Made by a program: the position numbers and the translations under genes | From: Flavisolibacter longurius | GTDB taxonomy: Bacteria > Bacteroidota > Bacteroidia > Chitinophagales > Chitinophagaceae | DNA: 64,000 nucleotides | Direction: 5' to 3' | Assembly: GCA_013327885.1 (NCBI GenBank) | Contig: JABUMY010000005.1 | Span: 124,001 to 188,000, forward strand | Notes under the pieces: generated by a model | Database searches by the model: none | What the model saw: only the letters and a program-made list of their open reading frames with translations | What the model was told of the DNA's origin: nothing | Shown: piece after piece, positions 1-8,144 of the stretch | Numbering within the stretch: the first letter of the stretch is position 1 | Layout: each line of letters opens with the position of its first letter

Positions 1-2312
1 ATGAAAGCTCCAGCGGCGAAGTAAGCCTACTGACGGCATACTACTTAGCCGCCAGTAAGGATGCTGAAACAGAAACCTGGCTGAAAGAAGCCGTGATCCT
101 TATTGATCCTTCGCTTAACCCGGATGGAAGAGACCGCGCCGCCAATTGGTACAACAGCTACAAATCGTGGCCACCTGTTTCCGACCCTATTGACAAGGAA
201 CACCAGGAAGGGTGGCCAGGCGGCCGTACCAACCACTACTTTGCAGACCTGAACCGCGACTGGCTGAACCTTGTGCATGTGGAAAGCCGCAACCGGGTGA
301 AGTTTTTTCACCAGTGGTATCCCAATGTGCAGATTGATTTTCACGAGCAAGGCTCCAACGCAACCTATTATTTTGAGCCGACACCAAAGCGTCATGAAAG
401 TCCCATCATTCCGCAATTTTTGTATGACCAGAATGCAGTGCTGGCAACGTACCATGCAAAAGCGCTGGATGAGATCGGGTCACTTTATTTTACGAAAGAA
501 AATTACGACAACCTCTCTCCTATTTATGGCAGTACCTACCCGAAATTTTTTGGCAGTGTAGCCGCCACGTTTGAAGAGGCCAGTTCCCGCGGACTGGTAA
601 CCGAAACCACGAATGGCTTACTGACGTTTCCGTTTTCCATTCGCAATCACCTGACCACGTCTTTCTCTACTATCAGGGGTGCCGTTGCAGAAAAAGAAGC
701 GTTGTTTAAGGTGCAAAAAAACCTGTTCAAATACGGGTTGGAACAAGGCAGGGCAAACAAAGCCAAAGCATACCTGTTTGGTGATAGTCGCGATGAAACG
801 CTTACGCAAAAGTTTCTTCAATTGGTTTTGCAGCACCACGTCAATGTGCATGAACTGAGCGACAATGCAACGGTGAATGGAAAGAAATTCGAAAAAGGAA
901 AAGCCTACATCGTACCCTCAGAGCAGCCCAATTTTTTGATTGTGCATTCGCTGTTTGAAGAAAACATTTTACAGGACAGCATCTATTACGACAACACCGG
1001 CTGGAGTGTGATCCACGCCTATGGGTTGCAATATGCTCCCGTTACTTCCAACATTGCGAAAGGAGAAAGAGTAACGGCTACACCGGAAAGCAAAGGCTCG
1101 GTACAGGGAGGAATTTCCAACCTCGCTTACATCAGTTCTTATACCGATTACAATGCGACAAAAGCCCTTTACGCATTATTGCAAAACGGCCTGCTGGTGA
1201 AAACAACGTTCAAGCCATTTACGGCACTTGTGGGAAGCGAAAAGAAAGCTTTCGGTCGCGGGTCGCTGGTGATACCTGTGGCAGGACAAAACATGTCACC
1301 CGACAGCTTACACAGGCTTCTGCAAACGGTAGCACAGACAGCCGGTGTTCGCTTCACATCTGTCTCAACCGGCTTTAGTGCAGAGGGCATTGACCTGGGA
1401 AGCAGCAATATCAAGGCCGTTCGCAAACCAGAAGTGGCCCTGGCTTTCGGGCAAGGCGTAACGGCATCAGAAGCAGGACAAATTTGGTTGCTGTTAAACC
1501 AGCAACTGGGTTTGCCCGTCACCAAATTGGACCTGCAAAATTTTGAACGGGCCTCCCTGAAGCGCTACAACACCCTCATTTTACCGGCCGGAAATTATTC
1601 GGCATGGAACAAAGGAACCATTGAAAAAATCAAATCCTGGGTTGCAGATGGCGGCACCCTTATCACCCTGCAAAACGCAAGCGCATGGGCTGTACAAAAC
1701 GAACTGGCAAATGAAAAGCTGGTTGAAGACACAAGTCCGGGTACAAGCGCCGGCGGAAGACCGGCGCTGGTTGCCGCAAGCCGTCCTGCCCGCCCTGTAC
1801 AGCAAACTGCTTTGGGCCAAAGCAGCAACGATGCTGAAACGCCGAAAGCTGAACCTGCCGTGTCGGCCAACAAAGAAGCGACCCGTCTTGATTTTGCCCA
1901 GCAGCAGGATGTGGAAGGCGCCAAACGAATCAATGGCGCCATCTTCACGGCGGACCTGGACACGACCCACCCCTTGGCATTTGGTATTAATGATCGCAAA
2001 TTGTACGTGAACAAAAACAGCAGTACGTTTTTACAAAGCAGCAGCAATAAATATGCAACGGTAGCACTGTACGATGCAAAGCCTTTTGTGAACGGGTATG
2101 CCTCACAGGAAAATATTAAAAAAGTCAGCAACTCTGCTGCCATCTTAGTAAGTCCCAGCGGTGCGGGACAGGTCGTACTGTTTGCCGACGATCCTACTTA
2201 CCGCGGTTACTGGCTGGGCACAAACCGAATCTTCTTAAACAGCATCTTCTTTGCCAACCTGATAGGTGGGACGCGAAGTTTCGCCGCTGAAGCAGAAGAA
2301 GCGCATGAGTAA
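1..2312 (+). CDS. M14-family zinc carboxypeptidase, 5' end cut off
   Basis: The reading frame is open from the first bases of the window, so the start codon and the first zinc-binding pair (HxxE) lie upstream; about 769 residues are visible. The fragment opens with a Ser-rich SSSGE stretch typical of the region just after that pair. A third zinc-ligand candidate is the His of FHEQG (about residue 114 of the fragment), and the catalytic Glu candidate is in FEEASSRG (about residue 191). The C-terminal part holds a glutamine-amidotransferase-like fold segment (LILPAGNYSAW...DGGTLITL) as in other large secreted M14 peptidases of Bacteroidota. It probably cleaves C-terminal residues from peptides outside the cytoplasm; the substrate cannot be told. 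A GC-rich hairpin follows. Confidence 0.85.
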   Translation, partial: ESSSGEVSLLTAYYLAASKDAETETWLKEAVILIDPSLNPDGRDRAANWYNSYKSWPPVSDPIDKEHQEGWPGGRTNHYFADLNRDWLNLVHVESRNRVKFFHQWYPNVQIDFHEQGSNATYYFEPTPKRHESPIIPQFLYDQNAVLATYHAKALDEIGSLYFTKENYDNLSPIYGSTYPKFFGSVAATFEEASSRGLVTETTNGLLTFPFSIRNHLTTSFSTIRGAVAEKEALFKVQKNLFKYGLEQGRANKAKAYLFGDSRDETLTQKFLQLVLQHHVNVHELSDNATVNGKKFEKGKAYIVPSEQPNFLIVHSLFEENILQDSIYYDNTGWSVIHAYGLQYAPVTSNIAKGERVTATPESKGSVQGGISNLAYISSYTDYNATKALYALLQNGLLVKTTFKPFTALVGSEKKAFGRGSLVIPVAGQNMSPDSLHRLLQTVAQTAGVRFTSVSTGFSAEGIDLGSSNIKAVRKPEVALAFGQGVTASEAGQIWLLLNQQLGLPVTKLDLQNFERASLKRYNTLILPAGNYSAWNKGTIEKIKSWVADGGTLITLQNASAWAVQNELANEKLVEDTSPGTSAGGRPALVAASRPARPVQQTALGQSSNDAETPKAEPAVSANKEATRLDFAQQQDVEGAKRINGAIFTADLDTTHPLAFGINDRKLYVNKNSSTFLQSSSNKYATVALYDAKPFVNGYASQENIKKVSNSAAILVSPSGAGQVVLFADDPTYRGYWLGTNRIFLNSIFFANLIGGTRSFAAEAEEAHE

Positions 2313-2346
2313 AGTCTGTTGTCTATTTTCATTAAATGTCAGGTAC

Positions 2347-2375
2347 AGCCCCCGGTTTTCACCAGGGGCTCTTTC
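2347..2375 (+). terminator. Hairpin terminator after the M14 peptidase
   Basis: Arms AGCCCC (2347-2352) and GGGGCT (2365-2370), extended by an inner CCGG/CC pairing around a TTTTCA loop, then CTTTCTTC. It lies 35 bases after the stop codon. The same CCCC-GG-TTTCA-CC-GGGG plan recurs elsewhere in the window. Confidence 0.6.
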
Positions 2376-2442
2376 TTCAATCTTCTGCCTACAAATAAAA
2401 TGAACTGCTAGATCCGTAGTTAATGATCAAATCGAATCAACA

Positions 2443-3210
2443 ATGCAACAAAAGTCCTTTCTGATAAAAATTCTATATTCCCTGTTGCCGGTTTGCTGTT
2501 TTGCACAACAAAAAGAAATTACAGAAGAAGAACAGGTATGGCTGGGATATTTTAATCAAACACGGGTATCGGAAAACTGGGGTTTCTGGACTGATTTTCA
2601 TTTGCGTACAAAAGAAAATTTTCTCAATGGTTTTTCGCAAGGGCTGTTGCGTGCAGGACTCACCTACTACCTGGGCAACAATACCAAACTAACGGCTGGT
2701 TATGCTTATGTTAATCACTTCCCTTCCGACAATCATAAGAACATTTCACAACCGGAGCACCGTCCCTGGCAACAATTGCAATGGCATACCCGCAATCCAA
2801 AGTTGCGGCTGATGCAATGGGTCAGGCTTGAAGAACGATTCCGGCGAAAAATCCTTACTGATGACCAACTGGCCGAGGGCTATCTCTTCAACTTTCGTGC
2901 ACGGTACAATATTCTTTCGCAATTTGCATTGGGTAGCCAGCCATTTAGGCCGGGAAGTTTTTCTTTTATTTTATCCAATGAAGTTTTTATCAACTTCGGA
3001 AAGCAGGTAGTGTATAATACGTTTGACCAGAATCGCTTTTTTGCTGGCTTTGCTTATTTGGTCAATGAGCATGATAACATACAATTCGGGTACATGAATG
3101 TTTTTCAACAACTGGCAACTGGAACGAATTACCGCTCGAACCATATGGCCAGGGTCTTTTATTTTCATAATCTTGACTGGCGCAAAAAGCAGGATGTGCT
3201 AAAACACTAA
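2443..3210 (+). CDS. DUF2490 family outer-membrane protein
   Basis: 255 residues with a signal peptide (hydrophobic stretch about residues 7-21, cleaved after CCFAQ). The body is rich in aromatic residues at alternating positions and contains the family pattern W-x-GYFNQTRVSENWGFW near the N terminus and RLEERFRR in the middle, as in DUF2490 proteins, which are predicted 10-12-strand outer-membrane beta-barrels of unknown function. It ends convergent with the GH127 gene, about 200 bases away, and is preceded by an independent leader, so it is probably monocistronic. Confidence 0.8.
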   Translation: MQQKSFLIKILYSLLPVCCFAQQKEITEEEQVWLGYFNQTRVSENWGFWTDFHLRTKENFLNGFSQGLLRAGLTYYLGNNTKLTAGYAYVNHFPSDNHKNISQPEHRPWQQLQWHTRNPKLRLMQWVRLEERFRRKILTDDQLAEGYLFNFRARYNILSQFALGSQPFRPGSFSFILSNEVFINFGKQVVYNTFDQNRFFAGFAYLVNEHDNIQFGYMNVFQQLATGTNYRSNHMARVFYFHNLDWRKKQDVLKH

Positions 3211-3407
3211 CCAGGAGGGCTTACGTCAAACTTTACTATTCCTATCATTAGATCCACTGAGACAGCAGCGGTATTTTTATCAGTAATTGTGCTCTCTCTA
3301 CAAAGAGAAATACAAATTATCCGCGAAAGAATAAACTGGATCGAATGAGCAGCCAACTGGAACGATGGCATATTCTAAAAAAGAGTGATCATTACAAACT
3401 ACTACTA

Positions 3408-5420
3408 TTACCTGCCAATCACCGGAAATTGTGAAATACGCAGTTGGGTGCATCCGTAGGGAATCAGCACAATCTCTTCCGTTTCCTTTTCGGTTTGCAA
3501 TCCCGGAATGGTGCTGTATGGCATTGGTCCGGCCATGCCGTTGTAAAGCACCCAGGACGGTATGCGCCTTGCTTTTGTTCTAAGTTCAATGGGGGCATTC
3601 TCCGGGTTCCAGGGAAAGGGCTCAACCCTTTCCTTTTTATGGACAGCAAAGGCTTCCTCCAGTCCATTCTGGGGCACCTGCAGCAGGCCATAGTTCCAGG
3701 GTGACCTTGGGTGAATTTCAAGGTAGGTTTCGCCATATTGACCGGGATCCTTTTCGTTGGTTACAATTTTGTGTTCGGCTGCTATTTTGAGGGCATACAC
3801 CAGTGGCCCCCGCTCCACAGAAACCGAGTTTTCATACCAGGTATTTCGGTAGAGGTGCATCGGCAGTTGTAGTTCCACAACATCACCGGACTTCCACTCC
3901 CGGTTGATGATCACCATCCTGTTACCAGCCGCTTCTTCATAAGTAACGCCATTGATTTTAACTACAGCTTTTTTACACCATTCTGGTATCCGAAGATGAA
4001 ACGGAAAGGAAATACCTCTTTTTTTGCTGGCTATTGCCAACGTAAAGCGAATGTGCTCTCCGAAAGGATACGACGTTTCTTCTTTCATGCTGACTTCTGT
4101 TCCATCCCCGACAACGGCTTTCACCTCGCTGGGGCTGTACACCATCGCAGCCAGCCCTTTATCTGGTGTTGCAAACCAGAGGGTCTGCGTAAACTTGGGC
4201 CAGCCCTGGTGCATGTTGGCTGTACAGCAAGGATAACCGGTGAGTAGCCCATAAACTAAGTCTGTGCCACCATGAGCGCCATCTTCCACAAAATTGCGGG
4301 TACCGCGGGTGACCATTACCTGATTCGCCTGCTGAAAATATTGCCGCGCCATATAATCCGCAGTGGTTTGCGCAGGTAGTGCATTGAAGGCGATCTTTTC
4401 CAGCCCGTCTGCGTAGCTTACATCGCCACGAATGGCAAGCATGGTTTCCAGGGAAAACATCATTTCCACAGCGGAGCATAGTTCGGAGCCCTGGGTTGGG
4501 TTGTTTCCATGTAGTCCTTCGTCACCACCAAAAAGCCCGTGCGCCATACCGTTATACTTCCGCAGGTCAGCAAGGCCTTTGTTGGTAGCCTCAATATATT
4601 TTTGATCGGGATGGTGCTGGTAGTAGACCAGTGGCGCTTTCAAACCCTGTGCAAGGTTGACACAATGAATACTTCCCCGCCTTGACAAAAGATCAGTGTT
4701 ACGAAAAGCATGGGTGTAATCAAAGGTCTGCCGATGAAGCAGTTCTCCCAGTTCAAGCAAAAAACTGTCCCCTGTTATGTTGTAAAGCCAGTAAACCACC
4801 TGCAGGTTATCGCCGCCCCGATAACGTGCCCAAAAGGTCCAGTGATTTAGTGGCTTTGTGGGGAGTTCTTTTAGCTGATACCGGAAGTAATTTGTCATCA
4901 GCGCAATCACCCGCTTGTCGCCGGTAGCGGAATAGTATTGCTTCAGAACTTTCAGCATGACCATCTTTGGCCACCAATCGCGGCTATTATCCCTTTGCAT
5001 TCCTCTTTCCGGCGAATAATCTTTCGAAGGACCAAAATAACCATCGGGCTGCTGACTGTTGATGGCCCACTCTATCCAGGGCTTGGCTTTTGCGATGAGT
5101 TCCTTGTCATCTAAAATATAAGCCAGCGGCACCAGTCCATCGAGCCAATAGGGCCCCCTTTCCCACTGATCGCCGTCACCACCCAGCCAGCCATTGCGTC
5201 CATTCATGATCAGCGGATAGAGCTTGTCCAGATTTCCCGTGGCGCCCTCTTTTTGGCGAACCAACATTTCCCGGAGCCATCCCTTCGGTTTAATGGCACC
5301 CAACGGCAACTCGCGGTAAACATCCTGCTTCAGTGGTAACCGGGGTGCAATAACGGCAGGTGACTGAGCACAAAGCATTGATACAATCAAGAGCGATAAA
5401 GCGGACAAGCAAAATTTCAT
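3408..5420 (-). CDS. GH127/DUF1680-family beta-L-arabinofuranosidase
   Basis: 670 residues with a signal peptide (about 1-19, cleaved near LCAQS). The protein matches the DUF1680 (GH127/GH146) family over its length: an alpha/alpha-barrel to about residue 430 and a beta-sandwich after. The Zn-thiolate active-site residues known from this family are present: E313 and C315 in GSELC, and the adjacent pair C398-C399 in YPCCT. The expected activity is release of L-arabinofuranose from plant polysaccharide side chains or arabinosylated proteins, probably in the periplasm. It stands alone, without SusC/D genes in the window. A LacI-type palindrome lies about 40 bases upstream of the start codon. Confidence 0.88.
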   Translation of the reverse strand: MKFCLSALSLLIVSMLCAQSPAVIAPRLPLKQDVYRELPLGAIKPKGWLREMLVRQKEGATGNLDKLYPLIMNGRNGWLGGDGDQWERGPYWLDGLVPLAYILDDKELIAKAKPWIEWAINSQQPDGYFGPSKDYSPERGMQRDNSRDWWPKMVMLKVLKQYYSATGDKRVIALMTNYFRYQLKELPTKPLNHWTFWARYRGGDNLQVVYWLYNITGDSFLLELGELLHRQTFDYTHAFRNTDLLSRRGSIHCVNLAQGLKAPLVYYQHHPDQKYIEATNKGLADLRKYNGMAHGLFGGDEGLHGNNPTQGSELCSAVEMMFSLETMLAIRGDVSYADGLEKIAFNALPAQTTADYMARQYFQQANQVMVTRGTRNFVEDGAHGGTDLVYGLLTGYPCCTANMHQGWPKFTQTLWFATPDKGLAAMVYSPSEVKAVVGDGTEVSMKEETSYPFGEHIRFTLAIASKKRGISFPFHLRIPEWCKKAVVKINGVTYEEAAGNRMVIINREWKSGDVVELQLPMHLYRNTWYENSVSVERGPLVYALKIAAEHKIVTNEKDPGQYGETYLEIHPRSPWNYGLLQVPQNGLEEAFAVHKKERVEPFPWNPENAPIELRTKARRIPSWVLYNGMAGPMPYSTIPGLQTEKETEEIVLIPYGCTQLRISQFPVIGR

Positions 5421-5826
5421 GTTACTTATTATGATTGGTTGCTCAATGTCTGCTTTTTTGTAAACGTTTGTACACTTCCGTGAAACTAACGTTCGTAATT
5501 CCGTAACACCACCTTGAAGTTAGTGTTATCTTCCTCTTTACCCGGTTAGAGTGCAGGAGTGCTGTTTTCTTTTATACAAGAGTAAGCTGAGCGCTTCCAA
5601 CTTCTTTATAACCCGAATAACGGCTACTAAATTTCAACAAGTTAATTTGTAAATCTTACTGGCTTGATTACGATTGAAGGAATAATCTTTATTGATCATA
5701 GGGGCTACATATAGGACGCCTCTATAAAACGTTTATGGTTGAACACCTACTTTGAAGGCAATAATTAAAAAGCATATTCAGTCTGCCGTTACAAGTGATG
5801 TATACTTTTATCCGTGTTCAATGAAT
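5421..5826. other. Intergenic region upstream of the GH127 gene
   Basis: About 400 bases, AT-rich, between the GH127 start codon and the target duplication of the insertion sequence. No reading frame with family features was seen on either strand. It holds the palindrome at 5459-5474 and a related half element near 5729. It was probably the promoter region of the GH127 gene and of whatever gene the insertion sequence now separates from it. Confidence 0.6.
5459..5474. promoter_or_regulatory. LacI-type operator candidate
   Basis: TGTAAACGTTTGTACA is nearly palindromic around the central CG and fits the TGTAAACGTTTACA form used by many LacI-family sugar regulators, with two mismatches. It ends about 40 bases upstream of the GH127 start codon, a sensible place for an operator. 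No regulator gene is present in the window, so the assignment rests on the motif alone. Confidence 0.35.
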
Positions 5827-5835
5827 ATTCGAATT
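5827..5835 (+). repeat. Left copy of the IS target-site duplication
   Basis: ATTCGAATT, identical to 7157-7165. Its first eight bases form a palindrome, so they could be mistaken for part of the terminal inverted repeat. Confidence 0.85.
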
Positions 5836-7156
5836 CACAACTGTTTTGATGTTATTGAATAGCGTTCTTTGAAATCATTGTCTGTATTGAGTTTGCAGAG
5901 ATGGCAAGGGTGCAACGATTTGAGCAGGATTTGCTTTGGTTTTGATATACTGCACTGACAATCAAGTCTAATGAATCAGGGCAAGTATGTTTTTTCGCAG
6001 CTTTTATCAGTGATTTCGCACCGGAGCTTTCATACGTGTGTAAAACGCTACAAAGGTGACCATAAAGCCAAACACTTCAGTTGCTGGAAGCAGTTCCTTT
6101 GTATGGCTTTTGGTCAACTGACACACCGCGAAAGTCTCACTGACACCATGGTTTGCTTACACATCAATGAGCAAAAACTCTATCACCTTGGCATTGGTGA
6201 AGCGGTGGTCAAAAGCACCCTGTCGAAAGCCAATGAAAACAGAGACTGGCGCATTTATCAGGACTTAGCCCTTCTGTTAATCGCAGAAGCCAAACGGCTT
6301 TATGTTGGCGACAGTGACCTGGAAGTGAGCCTCCGAAACAATGTCTTTGCCATTGATGCCTCCACCATTGACCTCTGCTTGTCTGCGTTTTGGTGGGCTA
6401 AATTCAGAACCACCAAAAGCGGCATCAAACTGCATACGCAACTGGATTTGAAGACCGCCATTCCGGAGTTTTTGCATATTACTGAAGCTGCCGTTCACGA
6501 AGTGAACGTCCTGGACATGATCGTCTATCAGCCCGATAGCTTTTACGTACTGGACCGCGGCTACACTGACTTCCAGCGCCTCTACCGCATTCACCAGGCA
6601 AAGGCGTTTTTCATCATCCGGGCGAAGGATAACCTGAACTTCAGTCGTGTCAATTCTACACCGCCGGAGAAGAGAAAAGGGGTAGTGTGTGACCAGGTCA
6701 TTCGGTTGAACACCTACTATGCCCGCAAGGACTATCCCGAACAACTAAGGCGAATAAAGTTCTACGATAGTGAGCATGACCGCACGCTGGTATTCCTCAC
6801 CAACAACCGGCAGCTAAGAGCAACCGAGGTGGCACAGCTCTACAAACACCGCTGGAAAATAGAACTCTTCTTTAAGTGGATAAAGCAGCACCTGAAGATT
6901 AAATCCTTCTGGGGCCGTTCGGAAAATGCAGTGAAGACACAAATCTGGATTGCTGTCAGTGTCTATGTTCTTGTCGCTATTGCAAAAAAGAGGTTCAATC
7001 TCAAACAATCACTCTATGAAATCCTGCAAATCGTCAGCATCTGCATCTTTGACAAAACACCACTGCCAGAACTGTTCGCAAGCTCAATACAACAAAATTT
7101 CAAAGAACTAAACCCTAACCAATTGACTATGTTCGACTAATATCAAAACACTTATG
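5836..7156 (+). mobile_element. IS4-family insertion sequence with 9-bp target duplication
   Basis: Complete element of 1321 bases. The ends are imperfect inverted repeats: CACAACTGTTTTGAT at 5836-5850 and, reversed, CATAAGTGTTTTGAT at 7142-7156 (13 of 15 identical). The 9 bases ATTCGAATT occur directly outside both ends (5827-5835 and 7157-7165), which is the expected target-site duplication. One intact transposase gene fills the element. The exact duplication and intact gene suggest a recent and possibly still active insertion. Confidence 0.88.
5971..7140 (+). CDS. IS4-family DDE transposase
   Basis: 389 residues, intact. The N-terminal part (about 1-70) is a DUF4372-type DNA-binding region. 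The catalytic triad is visible: D129 (FAIDAST), D195 (VLDRGYTD) and E298 in the IS4 signature Y(2)R(3)E(6)K, with Y291, R294, E298 and K305. It catalyses cut-and-paste transposition of the surrounding element. The stop codon lies 16 bases inside the right end, and about 135 bases separate the left end from the start codon. It has its own context and is not in an operon with neighbouring genes. Confidence 0.93.
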   Translation: MNQGKYVFSQLLSVISHRSFHTCVKRYKGDHKAKHFSCWKQFLCMAFGQLTHRESLTDTMVCLHINEQKLYHLGIGEAVVKSTLSKANENRDWRIYQDLALLLIAEAKRLYVGDSDLEVSLRNNVFAIDASTIDLCLSAFWWAKFRTTKSGIKLHTQLDLKTAIPEFLHITEAAVHEVNVLDMIVYQPDSFYVLDRGYTDFQRLYRIHQAKAFFIIRAKDNLNFSRVNSTPPEKRKGVVCDQVIRLNTYYARKDYPEQLRRIKFYDSEHDRTLVFLTNNRQLRATEVAQLYKHRWKIELFFKWIKQHLKIKSFWGRSENAVKTQIWIAVSVYVLVAIAKKRFNLKQSLYEILQIVSICIFDKTPLPELFASSIQQNFKELNPNQLTMFD

Positions 7157-7165
7157 ATTCGAATT
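7157..7165 (+). repeat. Right copy of the IS target-site duplication
   Basis: ATTCGAATT, identical to 5827-5835. A nine-base duplication is within the range known for IS4-family elements. Confidence 0.85.
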
Positions 7166-7169
7166 GTAA

Positions 7170-7318
7170 ACAGAAAACGCTTTTGTAAAGGCTAATGTGT
7201 CCTTTGTGGGCAAAGATTTTGATGCTTCGCAAGGAGTAAGTCCAGCCACCACCGCACTTCTTTCCACAAACTGGTATGCCTGGGCACTATCCAACACCTG
7301 CAGAACTTGGGCATGAGC
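7170..7318 (+). pseudogene. Unrecognised gene remnant beside the IS
   Basis: A plus-strand frame is open from 7170 to a stop at 7316-7318, about 48 codons, reading ...FVGKDFDASQGVSPATT...NWYAWAL.... It has the composition of real protein but no start codon in reach, and it begins directly after the right target duplication. It may be the tail of a gene separated from its 5' part. No matching upstream part was recognised to the left of the IS, so this is a weak call. The reverse strand has a comparable open frame (7127-7330). Confidence 0.25.
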
Positions 7319-7540
7319 AGAAGCACGCATTTTTCAGCTCAAGTAATCAATGGCCCATGTCAACTCCGGCTTTATGTATGAGCAGTTTTGCACAACTGCA
7401 AAGAACGAAACTGTACAGGCTGGAAAGAGGTGGTAAAAAAATAATGGCAAGAAGGTTCTTAATTTCTAAAGTTGGTAGTCGAACACCAAAAATAAATAAA
7501 GCTGTTTTGCTGGTTGCCGCCACTACCAAGGATTCCAGCA
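7319..7540. other. Spacer between the IS remnant and tmRNA
   Basis: About 220 bases with short open frames on both strands but no family features, plausible start or conserved motif. I see no gene here. Confidence 0.5.
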
Positions 7541-7585
7541 AAAAGAAAACCGGATAACCCTTCGAAAATCTAGAGTTATCCGGTT
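7541..7585 (-). terminator. Rho-independent terminator of ssrA
   Basis: An 11-bp stem, AACCGGATAAC (7548-7558) with GTTATCCGGTT (7575-7585), follows the tmRNA 3' end on the minus strand and is followed by a T-rich run (TTTTCTTTTT). Confidence 0.85.
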
Positions 7586-7588
7586 CTG

Positions 7589-7958
7589 TGGAGGTGACCG
7601 GAGTCGAACCGGTGTCCAAACATGATATCCAAAAGCTTTCTACATGCTTATTCCTGCATTGCTTGTCGGGAAATGGCCGGGGCAGAACAAACCAATCATT
7701 TCCGTAGCTGGATGGTACTTAGGCAATCGTCACAGCCTTCGATTGCCGCAATCCTTATTTGTTTTAAGTCGGCGGCGGCGCTTGGTCAAGGATCAACCTG
7801 CGCGGCGGCCCTAATGACTAACTAATCACTGATTAGGCAGCCATGGCATACTGTGTATTGCCATTTGTAGTTCGAATATTCAGATTTACGAGCTAATTAT
7901 CCAACGCTCGGCATGCTTACACTTTCAAAGACCGATGCTGTCAAAACCAAACACCCCC
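7589..7958 (-). ncRNA. ssrA: Transfer-messenger RNA (tmRNA)
   Basis: About 370 nucleotides on the minus strand. The 5' end GGGGGUG (7958-7952) pairs with CACCUCC (7596-7590) to form the 7-bp acceptor stem. The 3' end has the T-arm pattern GGUUCGACUCCGGU. The tag reading frame ends at the stop near 7830; it encodes GNTQYAMAA if the resume codon is GGC, a form close to the GxxxYAxAA tags of other Bacteroidota. The last bases after the discriminator read CAG rather than CCA, so CCA seems not to be encoded. It rescues ribosomes stalled on broken messages by trans-translation with SmpB (not in this window). The gene lies downstream of rseP and ends in a strong terminator. Confidence 0.95.
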
Positions 7959-7963
7959 GTGTT

Positions 7964-8033
7964 CAGTTTACAGGTTAAGGTTTGCCGTTTACAGTCAGCT
8001 GTAAACCTTACACCTGTTCCTGTTTTGAAGCAG
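7964..8033. repeat. Inverted repeat between rseP and ssrA
   Basis: The word ACAGGTTAAGGTTT is answered by AAACCTTACACCTGT about 20 bases on (one extra base), with an inner ACAG/CTGT pair. The whole can fold into one long hairpin. It uses the same GTTTACAG/CTGTAAAC words as the hairpin at 55183-55238. No T-run follows, so it need not be a terminator. Confidence 0.5.
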
Positions 8034-8144
8034 GTAAAGATAGCCATTTCCTGCCACCCAACCGGTAATAGAATTCTTAAAAGATTTATGACTAAGCAAG
8101 GTATTCACCCAAGCTTGCATTTCACCAAAAGTACATCGGGTGAC

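Noticed and set aside
7589-7640. Possible tRNA at the end of ssrA
   Set aside because: The T-arm-like sequence is the 3' end of the tmRNA; no separate acceptor stem pairs locally.
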